A DNA stretch of 64,000 bases from Cacajao melanocephalus. Taxonomy: Eukaryota; Chordata; Mammalia; Primates; Pitheciidae. The stretch is taken from NCBI GenBank assembly GCA_963573385.1, contig CAUYLG010062804.1, forward strand, positions 1 to 64,000, read 5' to 3'. The first letter of the stretch is position 1. The number at the start of each line of letters is the position of its first letter. The translations under genes were made by a program, and so were the position numbers. The notes under the pieces were generated by a model, which saw nothing but the letters and a program-made list of their open reading frames with translations, made no database searches and was not told where the DNA came from. This document shows, piece by piece, positions 1-22,766 of this stretch.

Positions 1-91
1 AAACTCCCGTGCTGATCAGTAGTGGGATTGCGCCTGTGAATAGCCACTGCACTCCAGCCTGGGCAACATAGCGAGACCCTGTCTCTAAAAT
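1..91 (+). pseudogene. RN7SL pseudogene: 7SL RNA pseudogene, 3' part, cut by window edge
   Basis: The first 86 bases match the 3' end of human 7SL, the RNA scaffold of the signal recognition particle, with about two C-to-T changes (gggattgcgcc, gagaccctgtc). The segment aaactcccgtgctgatcagt belongs to the 7SL-specific part that Alu elements lack, so this is not an Alu monomer. An A-rich tail runs to about 118, the mark of L1-mediated retroposition. The 5' part lies outside the window, so completeness cannot be judged. A functional 7SL gene would end in a T run instead of an A-tail. Confidence 0.93.
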
Positions 92-118
92 AAAAAATAA
101 AAAGAATTAAAAAAAAAA

Positions 119-780
119 GAGGTGTGAGATTTTTAGTCCACTGTTTTCCCCCCTCACTGTAGTGTAAAAGCAAGAATATGCTGTTTGTCGTACAGCAGTT
201 TTAATAAAATCACTAGGAATAGTTTAATATCTATATGATCCTTTCATTGACCTCATGAAAGCATTTGGGTTGTAGCAACTGCAGATAAGAAGAGCTGGGT
301 CAAGTAATTCAACATGGCCATAGCATCAGCCTGGCCTGAGTATATTACCACAATATTTGATATGTGAGCCATACTTTGAGATGGAAGGTGTCCAGATACA
401 AAAGGGTCCTTGCTGATGCTTGGAGGTGGAGAACCAATCTTGTCTATACCCTCAAGTTTAATAAGGAATTCCTAACTACTGAAGAGACTCTTTATCTGCT
501 GCCAAGTGGTCTTAATCCTACTTCCCCCACAGGAGTGACCTGAAAGCAGAGATCTGTAATTCTAGCCTTACTGTGCAAGCCCATGGCACTTTCAGCATAT
601 CTGCATGTTCAGCAGAAGCTAGGTATGTCCTTGCATTGCAACAACTAATGGTGAGTCCCTGTGTAAGGTCAAGTGCTACTCCCATATGCATGCAATGCTT
701 TCCAATGACCTCAACTCTAGTCACTTTAAATTGAGGTACAACACTGTACAAATATGATAGTATTAAGAGTATCAGCCTTC
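119..780. other. Non-Alu interval, no gene seen
   Basis: No exon or recognisable repeat could be supported. A 93-aa open frame on the minus strand (518-799) runs into the next Alu and has no known motif. The stretch may hold an old unclassified repeat. Confidence 0.5.
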
Positions 781-1084
<304 letters not shown>

Positions 1085-1139
1085 TCAGTGAATTTTTCAT
1101 ATTTCTCTCTATTTATAAACCAAGACAGTATTTTTAACA

Positions 1140-1363
1140 TTTTTCTTTTAGACAAGATCTTGTTCTGTTGCATAGGCTAAAGTGCAGTGGCGTGGTCACA
1201 GCTCACTACAGCCACCAGCTCCCCCTAATCGATCCTCACACCTCAGGTTCCCAAGTAGATGGGACCACAGGTGTGCACCACCGTATCCATCGACCTCAGA
1301 TGATCTGCCTGCCTCAGCCTCCCAACGTGCTGGGATTATAGGTGTGAGCCACTGCACCCAGTC
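1140..1363 (-). mobile_element. Old Alu with internal deletion
   Basis: Reads agacaagatcttgttctg through gtgagccactgcacccagtc. Central bases are missing and divergence is high, as in AluJ-age copies. Confidence 0.85.
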
Positions 1364-1365
1364 AA

Positions 1366-1630
1366 TTTTTTTTTTTTTAGGAGTTTTGCTCTTGTCACCC
1401 AGGCTGGAGTGCAGTGTGTGATCTCAGCTCATTGCAACCTCTGCTTCCCGGGTTCCAGTGATTCTCCTGCCTCAGCCTCCTGATGGGACACCCACCACCA
1501 CACCCAGCTAATTTTTGTATTTTTATTAGAGACAGGGTTTCGCCATGTTGGGCAGACTGGTCTCGAACTCCTGACCTCATTGACCTCTCAAAGTGCAAGG
1601 ATTACAGGTGTGAGCCACCATGCCTGGCCA
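1366..1630 (-). mobile_element. Alu
   Basis: T run, then gttttgctcttgtcacccag through gagccaccatgcctggcc. Part of the right monomer is deleted near ctcctgatgggacacc. Confidence 0.9.
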
Positions 1631-1632
1631 AG

Positions 1633-1690
1633 TCCAGCTAATTTTTACATTATTTTTGTAGAAATGGGGACTCTCCATGTTGCCTAGGCT
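1633..1690 (-). mobile_element. Alu remnant
   Basis: About 58 bases, cagctaatttttacattatt to tgttgcctaggctg. It is probably the severed middle of the Alu upstream, split by the copy between them. Confidence 0.7.
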
Positions 1691-1692
1691 GA

Positions 1693-2160
<468 letters not shown>

Positions 2161-2177
2161 TAGGTGTTGCAGATTGT

Positions 2178-2297
2178 TAGTAGAGACAGAGTTTTGCCAC
2201 ATTGCCTAGGTTGGTCTCAAACTACTGGGCTTAAGTGATCTGCCCACCTCTGTCTCCCTAAGTGCAGGGATTATAGGAGGGAGCTACTGTGCCTGGT
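2178..2297 (-). mobile_element. Alu left-monomer fragment
   Basis: Matches tagtagagacagagttttgc through gagctactgtgcctggtg. Only the left half is present. Confidence 0.82.
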
Positions 2298-2513
2298 GCT
2301 AAGATATTTCCAACAGTGGTTTAACAGCAGATAATAAAATGAAATGGAATATTCAAAGAGATAATGTCTCAGAATATTCTAGAATCAATGGATAACAGTG
2401 AATAATGATACTTTTACATGGCTTATAAGACCTCAATTGATAGCCCCTCTTAAGCTTTTTAATTATTTTCTGCCGACATTCCTCCAACTTTTTATGTCAC
2501 TTATTAACTAGGG

Positions 2514-2630
2514 TGGGCTTGTTCAACTCGCAGCCCCAGATGGTTTTGAATGCAGCCCCACACAAATTCGTGAACTTTCCGAAAACATTTTGAGGTTTTT
2601 TTTGGTGATTTTTTGGCAGTGTCTGATTGA
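2514..2630 (+). mobile_element. DNA-transposon remnant, probably hAT-Charlie type
   Basis: Contains cttgttcaactcgcagcccc, then gaatgcagccccacacaaat and a T-rich gattttttggcag. This is the decayed end of a common human DNA-transposon family that I recognise by pattern, not by name. The far end is missing. Confidence 0.5.
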
Positions 2631-2699
2631 CATAGGGCTCACAGATTGGTTTGATCAGGTATGATGTTTACATAGCTTTCAGGGAAGGCTGGCATCATC

Positions 2700-2905
2700 A
2701 CCCTAATCTTATTATGCAAAGGAATGTTCCCCGTGGCTGGAGCCATCTTGTCTCCTCCTTACTGTACCTGGGTGGCAGAGAAGAGAAAATGGATCCGCCA
2801 TTTTGAAAATGATTGGCACAACTGCCAGCATCTATGTCTGCAACTCTATTTTATAGACTACTCTTTGTTAGAAAGGAAAATGATTTGGGGCTGCTTTTCA
2901 TTAAA
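2700..2905. other. Possible LTR or old repeat remnant
   Basis: The phrases tggctggagccatcttgtct and atccgccattttgaaaatga resemble a dispersed human LTR-type repeat. No full boundaries are visible, and a 72-aa open frame here runs on into the next Alu. Confidence 0.3.
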
Positions 2906-2914
2906 AGGAAAACT

Positions 2915-3199
2915 GGCTGGGCATGGTGGCTCACACCTATAATCCCAGCACTTTTAGAGGCTGAGGCTGAGGTGGGAGTGAGGTCAGCATAGTGAAACCC
3001 CACCTCTACTAAAAATACAAAAATTAGCCAGATGTGGTGGCACATACCTGTAATCCCATCTACTCAGGAGGCTGAGGCAGGAGAATCACTTGAACCTGGG
3101 AGGCAGAGGTTGCAGTGAGCCGAGATTGTACCACTTACTCCAGCCTGGGCAATAGAGTGAGATGCCATCTCAAAAAATAAATAAATAAATAAATAAATA
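2915..3199 (+). mobile_element. Alu
   Basis: Starts ggctgggcatggtggctcac. The tail has become an (AAAT)n repeat. First of a run of seven plus-strand Alu units. Confidence 0.94.
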
Positions 3200-3200
3200 G

Positions 3201-3622
<422 letters not shown>

Positions 3623-3751
3623 GTCGGGTGTGGTGGCTCATGCCTGTAATCCCAGCACTTTGGAAAGCCAATATGGGAAAATCCCTTGAGTCCAGGAGTT
3701 TGAGACCAGCCTGGGGAATCTAGCGAGACTACATCTCTATTTTAAAAAAAT
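3623..3751 (+). mobile_element. Alu left monomer (FLAM-like)
   Basis: Single divergent monomer from tcgggtgtggtggctcatgc to ctacatctctattttaaaa. The reading gagtccaggagtttgagacc is FLAM- or AluJ-like. Confidence 0.85.
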
Positions 3752-3754
3752 GCT

Positions 3755-4041
3755 GGCCGGGTGCATTGGCTCACGCCTTTAATCCCAGCACTTTGGGAGG
3801 CCAAGGCGGGCGGATAATGAGGTCAGTAGTTTGAGACCAGCCTGGCCAATATGGTGAAACCCCATCTCTACTAAAAATACCAAAATTTTGGTGGCACACG
3901 CCTGTAGTCCCAGCCTTGAGAGGCTGAGGCAGGAAAATCGCTGGAACCCAGGAGGCAGAGGTTGCACTTAGCCAAGATCATGCCACTGCACTCCAGCCTG
4001 GGTAACAGAGGGAGACTCTGTCTCAAAAAAAAAAAAAAAAA
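3755..4041 (+). mobile_element. Alu
   Basis: Starts ggccgggtgcattggctcac. About 15 bases are missing in the middle A-rich region (accaaaattttggtggcaca). The A-tail is pure. Confidence 0.94.
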
Positions 4042-4044
4042 GTA

Positions 4045-4371
<327 letters not shown>

Positions 4372-4375
4372 AATG

Positions 4376-4699
<324 letters not shown>

Positions 4700-4774
4700 T
4701 CATCTTCACAATAAGCTTAGGGAGCACATAGAATAACATGAGTAGTTTCCTTAGCCTTTGAGATGACTCTTCCT

Positions 4775-4808
4775 TGCAAAAGTAATCACGAGTACAAAAA
4801 AAAAAAAA
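4775..4808 (+). mobile_element. Very short retroinsertion with target-site duplication
   Basis: A 21-base body (tgcaaaagtaatcacgagta plus c) followed by a run of about 13 A lies between two exact copies of agatgactcttcct (4761-4774 and 4809-4822). Tail plus duplication is the signature of L1-driven insertion. The body is too short to identify the source RNA. Confidence 0.7.
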
Positions 4809-4877
4809 AGATGACTCTTCCTAATTCCCTCTCTAAATTGATGCCATTCTCGGATAGTTGCCCTCAACTGGAGGTGC

Positions 4878-4965
4878 CCCTCAGAATTACATCTGAAAGT
4901 TTATTTTAAAAATACACATGCAGGTTTCCATTTCAGAGCTACTGAATCAGAATTCCTGAGATTAG
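4878..4965 (+). mobile_element. MER5A-like DNA-transposon remnant
   Basis: The order gaattacatctgaaag, tttaaaaatacacatgcagg, ctactgaatcagaattcctg follows the MER5A (hAT-Charlie) pattern of taaaaatac and actgaatcagaatc. Ends are eroded. Confidence 0.55.
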
Positions 4966-5014
4966 AGGGTTTTTTGCCTGTTTGTTTATTATTTGCTCTT
5001 TAATTCTTTTATTG

Positions 5015-5120
5015 AGTGCGGTGGCTCAATCTTGGCTGACTGCAACCTCCGCCTCTGGGTTCAAGTGATTCTGTTGCCTCAGCCTCCCATGTAGCTGGGA
5101 CTACAGGCCTATACCACTAT
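5015..5120 (-). mobile_element. Alu, first part of split copy
   Basis: Right-monomer part from gagtgcggtggctcaatctt to ctatgcctggctgattttt. It resumes at 5711 after younger insertions. Confidence 0.85.
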
Positions 5121-5846
<726 letters not shown>

Positions 5847-5975
5847 AGTTCAATGCATTTTGACAATCGTATACACACAAGTAACTACTACCTAAAACAA
5901 CATTAACATTTTCATTATTGTCAGAGAATTTCCTTCTGTGCACTCAAGCCAATTCAATGTCTACCACAGGCAAAC
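5847..5975 (-). mobile_element. Old L1 3'-end remnant, probable
   Basis: The run gttcaatgcattttgacaat, gtatacacacaagtaactac, catttt...cagagaatttcc resembles the antisense 3' region of old mammalian L1 families. Very diverged. Confidence 0.45.
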
Positions 5976-5979
5976 GCTT

Positions 5980-6128
5980 CTTTTTTCTTTTTTGAATTTT
6001 TTTGAATTTTTAGTAGAGATGGGGTTTCACCATGTTGGCCAGGATGGTCTCGATCTCCTGACCTTGTGATCTTCCCACCTTGGCCTCCCAAAGTGCTAGG
6101 ATTACAGGCATGAGCCACAGCCCCCGAC
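5980..6128 (-). mobile_element. Alu left-monomer fragment
   Basis: From ttttagtagagatggggttt to catgagccacagcccccgac. The right monomer is replaced by a T-rich head with a repeated gaattttt. Confidence 0.85.
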
Positions 6129-6312
<184 letters not shown>

Positions 6313-6445
6313 GGCCGGGCGTGGTGGCTTACACCTGTAATCCAAGCACTTTGGAGGCCAAGGCAGGCGGATCACCTGAGGTCGGGAGTTCTAGACCATC
6401 CATGACCAACATGATGAAACCCCGTCTTTTTTTTTTTAAATAATA
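6313..6445 (+). mobile_element. Alu left monomer inserted in opposite-strand Alu
   Basis: Starts ggccgggcgtggtggcttac and ends aaaccccgtc. Copies of aaaaagtttttttta flank it as a probable target-site duplication. Confidence 0.88.
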
Positions 6446-6562
6446 TTTTTTTAAAAAGTTTTTTTTAGTAGAGATGGGATCTTGAATTCCTGGGTTCAAG
6501 CAATCCTCCTATCTCAGCTTCCCAAAGTGCTGAGATTACAGGTGTGAGTCACTGCACCTACC
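6446..6562 (-). mobile_element. Alu, split copy part 2
   Basis: From tttttagtagagatgggatc to gagtcactgcacctacc. Completes the copy that begins at 6129. Confidence 0.83.
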
Positions 6563-6631
6563 TGCACTGTTCTGATTTCTACCACCATAACTTAGTATTG
6601 GAATGCTAGGATTTTTAAAAATACAGGTAAA

Positions 6632-8759
<2,128 letters not shown>

Positions 8760-8906
8760 TAAGGATGAAGAAATGAGATTAGTGAATCAAAACTATACAT
8801 ATTTCTATTATATATTACTGTTTACTATACGGTAGTGTTATATCATTGTTTAATATGTTTTTAGTATTTATTGAATACCAGAAAAACATACAATAAAACC
8901 GTTGCT

Positions 8907-9683
<777 letters not shown>

Positions 9684-9685
9684 GG

Positions 9686-9988
<303 letters not shown>

Positions 9989-10013
9989 CATAATGTTACT
10001 AATTTAAATTCCA

Positions 10014-10312
10014 TTAGTGGAGGGAGGTGGCTCATGCCTGTAATTCCAGCATTTTGCGAGGCTGAGGCACTTGAGTCCAGGAGTTGGAGACCAGCCTGAG
10101 CAACATGGCAAAACCCTGTCTCTACAAAAAAATATAAAAATTAGCCTGGTATGGTGGCTCATGTCTATAGTTCCAGCTATTTGGAAGGCTGAGGTGGGAG
10201 GATTCCTTGAACCTGAGAGGGCAAGGCTGCAGTGAGCCGAGTTCATACCACTGCTCTCCAGCATGGGCGACAGAGTGAGATCCTGTCTCAAAAATAAAAA
10301 ATAAAAATAAAA
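10014..10312 (+). mobile_element. Alu, full length, diverged
   Basis: From agtggagggaggtggctcat to the AAAAT-type tail. It lies against the remainder of a minus-strand Alu. Confidence 0.92.
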
Positions 10313-10431
10313 TAGAGATGGGGTCTCTCTATATTGCGTAAGTTGGCCTTGAATTCCTAGCCTCAAGACATCCTCCAACCTTGGCCCCCCAAAGTGCTGG
10401 GATTATAGGTGTGAGCCACCACAACTGACCT
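10313..10431 (-). mobile_element. Alu left-monomer fragment
   Basis: From agagatggggtctctctata to gagccaccacaactgacc. The right monomer is not seen. Confidence 0.83.
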
Positions 10432-10440
10432 CAATATACT

Positions 10441-10735
10441 CTTTTTTTTTTTTGAGATGGAGTATTGCTCTGTCACCCAGGCTGGCGTGCAATGGCATGA
10501 TCTTGGCTCACCGCAACCTCTGCGCCTCCCAGGTTCAAGCTATTCTCCTGCTTCAGCCTCCCAAGTAGTTGAGTCTACAGGCACGTGCCACCATGCCCAG
10601 CTAATTTTTATATTTTTAGTAGAGACAGGGTTTTACCATATTGGTCAGGCTGGTCTTGAACTCATGACCTTGTGATCTGTCCACCTCGGCCTCTGAAAGT
10701 GTTGGGATTACAGGCATGAGCCACCACGCCTGGCC
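10441..10735 (-). mobile_element. Alu, full length
   Basis: T run, then gagatggagtattgctctgt through gagccaccacgcctggcc. Preceded by tcaatatactctttt, a target word repeated downstream. Confidence 0.95.
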
Positions 10736-11019
<284 letters not shown>

Positions 11020-11033
11020 CTTCAATATGTTCA

Positions 11034-11355
<322 letters not shown>

Positions 11356-11443
11356 TAGAGACTGGGCCTTCACTTCTTGGAAATATTCTTGTGCCATTTC
11401 TTTGATAATTTTGTTCCCATTGTTCTCTCTCTCTGTTTTTTTT

Positions 11444-11906
<463 letters not shown>

Positions 11907-12040
11907 TAATTTTTGTACTTTTTATAGAGAAGGGGTTTCACCACATTGTCCAAGCTGATCTTGAACTCCTGAGCTCCAGGGATCTGCCTGCCTGGGCCTC
12001 CCAAAGTGCTGGGATTATAGGCATGAGCCACTGGGCTGGG
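11907..12040 (-). mobile_element. Old Alu, split part 2
   Basis: From taatttttgtactttttata to gagccactgggctggg. Completes the 11444 copy. Confidence 0.88.
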
Positions 12041-12437
12041 CTTGTTATCTCTTTTAGGAACTCTTTTAATTTGATATTGAAACTCTTGGACTGATCCTTT
12101 AATTTTCTCACCCTTTTTTTACTTCATCCCCATTGTTAATTTCCAAAAGCACCTCTCATTATCTAATTTTTCTTTTTCCTTTCATCAATTTCCTCAGGTT
12201 GAATCATTATCTAATTTTTCTTATTTCCTCCTTTCTCCCTGCCTCCTTTCCTTCCTTTCTACCCTCCTTTCCTGTCTCCCTACCTCCCTTCCTTTCTTCC
12301 TCAAAGAATTGAGTCTTATTTGATGGTGTAAAATCTTATCTCCCTGAGAATATTAACTTACCTTTTGAAAGTTTCTTCTACTATCTGTATTATCTCTGTT
12401 TCCACTGAGTCCTGTTTTCCTCCTCTGGCCTGTTTGG
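12041..12437. other. Non-Alu interval, no gene seen
   Basis: T-rich unique-looking DNA around a pyrimidine tract. The phrase tcattatctaatttttctt occurs twice (about 12157 and 12203), so a short internal duplication is possible. Confidence 0.5.
12226..12302 (+). repeat. Polypyrimidine (TTCC)n-like tract
   Basis: Almost unbroken C/T on the plus strand with irregular tttcc, ttcct and ctccc units. Low-complexity sequence. Confidence 0.85.
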
Positions 12438-14893
<2,456 letters not shown>

Positions 14894-15101
14894 GGATGGC
14901 TGTGGTGGCTCACACCTGTAATCCCAACACTTTGGGATGCCGAAGCGGGCGGATCACAAGGTCAGGAGTTCGAAACCAGCCTAACCAACATGGTGAAACC
15001 CCATCTCTACCAAAAAGTGGATTGGCTGAGATCCGAGATCACGCCACTGCACTCCAGCCTGGGTGACATAGCGAGACTCTGTCTCCAAAAAAAAAAAATG
15101 G
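14894..15101 (+). mobile_element. Alu with large internal deletion
   Basis: Starts tggatggctgtggtggctca. Most of the linker and the start of the right monomer are missing (ctaccaaaaagtggattggc). The word attgcattgg before and tggtattggc after form a likely target duplication. Confidence 0.9.
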
Positions 15102-15104
15102 TAT

Positions 15105-15411
15105 TGGCTCATTGTGGTGGCTCACGCCTGTAATCCCAGCACTTTGGGAGGCTGAGGCAGGTGGATCACCTGAGGTCGAGAGTTCGAGACCAGACTGACC
15201 AACACAGAGAAACCCGGTCTCTACTAAAAATACAAAAAATTAGCTGGGTGTGATGACACATGCCTGTAATCCCAGCTACTTGGGAGGCTGATGCAGGAGT
15301 ATTACTTCAACCTAGGAGGTGGAGGTTGTGGTGAACCGAGATCATGCCATTGCATTCCAGCCTGGGAAACAAGGGCAAAACTTCTAAAAAAAAAAAAAAA
15401 AAAAAAAAAAA
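15105..15411 (+). mobile_element. Alu, full length
   Basis: Starts ctcattgtggtggctcacgc. Tail of about 26 A. Confidence 0.95.
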
Positions 15412-15412
15412 C

Positions 15413-15544
15413 AGCTGGGCATGGTGGCTCACGCCTGTAATCCTAGCACTTTGGGAGGCCGAGGTGGGTGGATCACCTGAGGTCAGGAGTTCAAGACCAG
15501 CTTGGCCATGATGGTGAAACCCCATCTTTAAAAAAAAAAAAAAA
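15413..15544 (+). mobile_element. Alu left monomer with A-tail
   Basis: From agctgggcatggtggctcac to aaaccccatcttta, followed by an A run. Confidence 0.88.
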
Positions 15545-15829
15545 GGTTGGGCAAGGTGGCTCATCCCTTTAATCCCAGCACTTTGGGAGGCCAAGGCAGG
15601 TAGATCACAAGGTCAGGAGACCAGCCTGACTAACATAGTGAAACCTCGTCTCTACCAAAAATACAAAAATTAGCTGGGCGTGGTGGCAGGCACCTGTAGT
15701 CCCAGCTACTCGGGAGGCTGAGGCAGGAGAATCGCTTGAACTTGCGAGGCGGAGGTTGCCGTGAGCTGAGATGCACCATTGCACTCCAGCCTGGACAACA
15801 AGAGAGAAACTCTGTCTCAAAAAAAAAAA
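15545..15829 (+). mobile_element. Alu, full length
   Basis: Starts ggttgggcaaggtggctcat. About 15 bases are missing after gatcacaaggtcagga. Confidence 0.95.
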
Positions 15830-15851
15830 TTGTATTAAAATATTATTTTAA

Positions 15852-17214
<1,363 letters not shown>

Positions 17215-17220
17215 ATGCAT

Positions 17221-17550
<330 letters not shown>

Positions 17551-17552
17551 AC

Positions 17553-17997
17553 ATATTAAGACTATCAAGCAAAAAACAAGAAGAAACAAACAAACAAACA
17601 AAAAATCAAAAGACAAAACCAAAAACTCAAAACCACACATTTATTACGTCCCAGTTCTGGTAGGTCAGGAGTCTGGCCTGGGCTGACCAGGTCTTCTGCT
17701 TAGGGTCTCTCTAGGCCAAAAGCAAAGTCTTGGCCGTGGATCTTATCTGAGGCTTGAGGGCCTCTTTTAAAGCTCACTGTGGTTGTTGGTAAAATTCAGC
17801 TCCTGGTGGTTGTATTATGACGTTCCCATTTTCTTGCTAGCTGTTGGCTGAGGACTGCTCTCAGCTCCTCCAGTTGCCTCAGGTTCTTGCACACAGCATC
17901 TCCACAAGTCCATTCGTAACATGGCGGTTCACTTCATCTTCAAGGCTAGTAGGAAAATGTCTCTCTGTTGCTTTGCATTCTTTTGAAGGGCTTACAG
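17553..17997. mobile_element. Old dispersed repeat, part 1 (family not assigned)
   Basis: An A-rich head with CAAA units precedes catttattacgtcccagttc, gtaggtcaggagtctggcct and cttctgcttagggtctctct. This order is familiar from a high-copy mammalian repeat, but I cannot name it safely. It continues after the Alu that follows. Confidence 0.5.
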
Positions 17998-18298
17998 GGC
18001 CAGGCATGGTGGCTCACACCTATAATCCTAGCACTTCAGGAGGCCAAGGTGGACAGATCACTTGAGGCCAGGAGTTCAAGACCAGCCTGGGCAACATGGC
18101 AAAAACCCATCTCTACAAAAAAATACAAAAATTAGCTGGGCATGGTGGCGCCTGCCTATGGTCCCAGCTCTTCAGGAGGCTGAGGTGGGAAGATGGCTTG
18201 AGCCCTGGAGGTGGAGGTATAGTAAACGGAGGTTGCACCACTCCACTGCAGTCTGGGTGACAGAGCCAGACCCTGTCTCAAACAAACAAACAAACAAA
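17998..18298 (+). mobile_element. Alu, full length, old type
   Basis: Starts ggccaggcatggtggctcac. Target-site duplication agggcttac lies on both sides. The tail is (CAAA)n. Confidence 0.95.
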
Positions 18299-18550
18299 TA
18301 GGGCTTACTGGATTAGGGCAGGCCAATCAAGATAATCTGCTTTTTGATTGGCTCAAAGTCAACTACTGATCAGTGATCTATCTAATTAAGGGAATGATAC
18401 AGAGAACAGGAATCTTCGGACCATCTTAGAATTCTGCTTATCAAACCTTTTCTCTCTCCTTTGTTGAAAGTCCATTAGATACCCTTCAGGACTTGTGGCA
18501 TGAGATGGCATTGGGGCACAGGGGAAAAAAATCATGTGATTATCTTTAAA
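18299..18550. mobile_element. Old dispersed repeat, part 2
   Basis: Resumes with attagggcaggccaatcaag, ttttgattggctcaaagtca and ccatcttagaattctgctta, the expected continuation of the element before the Alu. Confidence 0.5.
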
Positions 18551-18551
18551 A

Positions 18552-18742
18552 AAATTATTTTTTTGGAGACAGGGTCTCACTGTGTTGCTCAGGCTGCAGT
18601 GCAGTGGCACGATCATGGCTCAGTGTAGCCTAGACCTCCCAGGTTCAGGTGATCCTCCCACCTAAGCCTGCAGAGTAACAGAGACTACAGGCACATACCA
18701 CCACTCCCAGGTAAATTTTGCATATTTTGTAGAGAAGGAGCT
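18552..18742 (-). mobile_element. Alu right monomer (FRAM-like)
   Basis: From ttttttggagacagggtctc to ttttgcatattttgtagaga. No left monomer. Confidence 0.84.
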
Positions 18743-18838
18743 TGGAAAAAAATGATTTTGAAACTGATGATAATTGAGGGTTAATTAGGTAAATATCTTG
18801 CAATGTTGGGCTTAGAGATGAATGGCATGTTGTATTAA

Positions 18839-19332
<494 letters not shown>

Positions 19333-19380
<48 letters not shown>
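19333..19380. repeat. (TA)n microsatellite
   Basis: About 24 perfect TA units in the position of an Alu tail. The Tyr/Ile-repeat open frames here are artefacts of this repeat. Confidence 0.97.
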
Positions 19381-19383
<3 letters not shown>

Positions 19384-19546
19384 AAAATCCTTGCACACAT
19401 ACAGGGTAATGATTCAGCATGGCTAGAATTAGAGTGGAAGGAAAAGACTGATGACTGATGAAGAGAAACCTGGAGAGTGATGACACTGGGAAAATTAGTG
19501 GGAGTCAGATTATGTATTCCTTTTAGTGATTTCGGTGCTTTTATTT

Positions 19547-19833
19547 TTTTTAAAATGCAGTCTTGCTCTGTCGCCCAGGCTGCAGTGCAGTGGCATGATC
19601 TTGGCTCACTGCAATCTCCGCCTTCCAGGTTCAAGCAATTCTCCTGCCTCAGCCTCCTGAGTAGCTGGGATTACAGGCATGAATTACTATGCCTGGCTAA
19701 TTTTTCTATTTTTAGTAGAGACAGGATTTCACCATGTTGGTCAGGCTGGTCTTGAACTCCCACCTTGTGATCTGCCCCCCGCCTTGGCCACCCAAAGTGC
19801 TGGGATTACAGGTGTGAGCCACTGAGCCTGGCC
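19547..19833 (-). mobile_element. Alu, full length
   Basis: From ttttttttaaaatgcagtct to gagccactgagcctggcc. Confidence 0.94.
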
Positions 19834-20020
19834 TTTTTTTTGGTTTTGTTTTAAAACAGAGTCTCATTCTGCTGCCCAGGCTGGAGTATAATGGCACAAT
19901 CTCGGCTTACTGCAACCTCATTCTCCTGCCTCAGCCTCCTGAGTAGCTGGGATTACAGGCACCCACCACCACCACCACGTCCAGTTAATTTTTGTACTTT
20001 TAGTAGAGATGGGGTTTCAC
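19834..20020 (-). mobile_element. Alu, split part 1
   Basis: From tttttttggttttgttttaa to tagtagagatggggtttcac. Broken by a plus-strand Alu. Confidence 0.9.
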
Positions 20021-20435
<415 letters not shown>

Positions 20436-20464
20436 CCTGTTTTTTAAATTTAATCTTTTTTATT

Positions 20465-20583
20465 TTTTATTTTTAAGAGATGGGATCTTGCTATGTTGTC
20501 CAGGCAACTCTTAAGCTCAAATGATCCTCCCACCTCAGCCTCCCAAAATCCTAGGATTACAGGCGTGAGCCACCTCATCTGGC
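20465..20583 (-). mobile_element. Alu left-monomer fragment
   Basis: From tttttaagagatgggatctt to gagccacctcatctggc. Confidence 0.85.
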
Positions 20584-20641
20584 TGGCTGCTTTCACTTAG
20601 CATAATATTTTCAAGGTTAATCCAAGTTGTGGCATGTTTCT
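20584..20641 (-). mobile_element. Old L1 fragment, part 1
   Basis: ctttcacttagcataatatt and aaggttaatccaagttgtgg match the antisense ORF2 end of old L1 copies. An Alu interrupts it. Confidence 0.75.
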
Positions 20642-20887
<246 letters not shown>

Positions 20888-20945
20888 GTTGTGGCATGTT
20901 TCAATGCCTCATTCCTTTTTTATGGATGAATCATATTCCATTGCC
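20888..20945 (-). mobile_element. Old L1 fragment, part 2
   Basis: gttgtggcatgtttcaatgc, then tatggatgaatcatattcca, the expected continuation of the L1 3' region. Confidence 0.75.
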
Positions 20946-21034
20946 CAGACTAGTCATGAGCTCCTGAACTTAAGTTATTCTTCCTTGGCCTCCCAAAGTT
21001 CTGGGATTATAGTCATGAGCTACTGAACGCAGCC
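20946..21034 (-). mobile_element. Alu left-monomer fragment
   Basis: From ccagactagtcatgagctcc to gagctactgaacgcagcc. Confidence 0.8.
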
Positions 21035-21104
21035 TGTTCTGTGAATTAAACTAACAAAAAATAGACTAACAGGAGAAAGACCATGCGTATTAATCTTAAA
21101 TATT

Positions 21105-21627
<523 letters not shown>

Positions 21628-21678
21628 TTTTCTTTTCTTTTTTTTTTTTTTTTGGTGCAGTGACTCAGATATGAACCC

Positions 21679-21981
21679 TTTTTTTTTTTTTTTTTTTTTG
21701 ATAAGGAGTATTGCTGTGTCGCCCAGGCTGGAGTGCAGTGATGTGATCTCGGCTCACTACAACCTCTGCCTCCTGGGTTCAAGCAATTCCCCTGCTTCAG
21801 CCTCTTGAGTAGCTGGGATTACAGGTGTGTGCCACCACACCCAGCTAATTTTTGTATTTTTAGTAGAGACGGGATTTCACCATATTGGTCAGACTGGTCT
21901 TGAACTCCTGACCTCATGTGATCTGCCTGTCTCAGCCTCCCAAAATGCTGGCATTACAGGCGTGAGCCACTTCGCCTGCCT
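21679..21981 (-). mobile_element. Alu, full length
   Basis: T run, then gataaggagtattgctgtgt to gagccacttcgcctgcc. A 25-base non-Alu spacer separates it from the previous copy. Confidence 0.95.
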
Positions 21982-22150
21982 GAACTGTTTATTTTCTTTT
22001 GGATATATACCCTGCAATGGGATTCTTTGCTCATTTCAATATTAGGTTATTTGTGTCTTTGTTACTGAATTGCAATAGTTCTTTATATAGCCTAGATACA
22101 TGAAGTCCTCACTAGATATACGACCTGTAAAACATTTCTCCTCTGAATTT
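21982..22150 (-). mobile_element. Old L1 fragment
   Basis: ttggatatataccctgcaat, then actgaattgcaatagttctt and tatagcctagatacatgaag, the antisense L1 ORF2/3' wording. Confidence 0.75.
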
Positions 22151-22433
22151 TTTTTTTTTACCTTCTTGATGGGGTCCTCTGAAGAATGAAAAGCAAAGTG
22201 ATTTAACCACATTTACATTTTAGAAAGAATTCTGTGGGAGTGAGAAAGACTGAAGTGAAACCAGTGAGTAGGCAGTTGCAATGATCCAAAGAGGCGATTA
22301 ATGGTGGCCCAGAGTAGACAGTAACACAACAACAGAGAGAAATGGGCTTAGTAGGAGCTAGAATTTCTGAAACTTGGAAATGTATTGCCTATTGGTAAGG
22401 AGTACAAGGATTGTAATACAGATAGAGGATTTG
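22151..22433. other. Non-Alu interval, possible old repeat
   Basis: gaaaccagtgagtaggcagt and ttgcaatgatccaaagaggc resemble a common mammalian dispersed repeat. No exon seen. Confidence 0.4.

Positions 22434-22766
<333 letters not shown>

Noticed and set aside
12226..12302. Pyrimidine tract as a splice-acceptor tract
   Set aside because: Low-complexity sequence with no suitable AG and exon afterwards.
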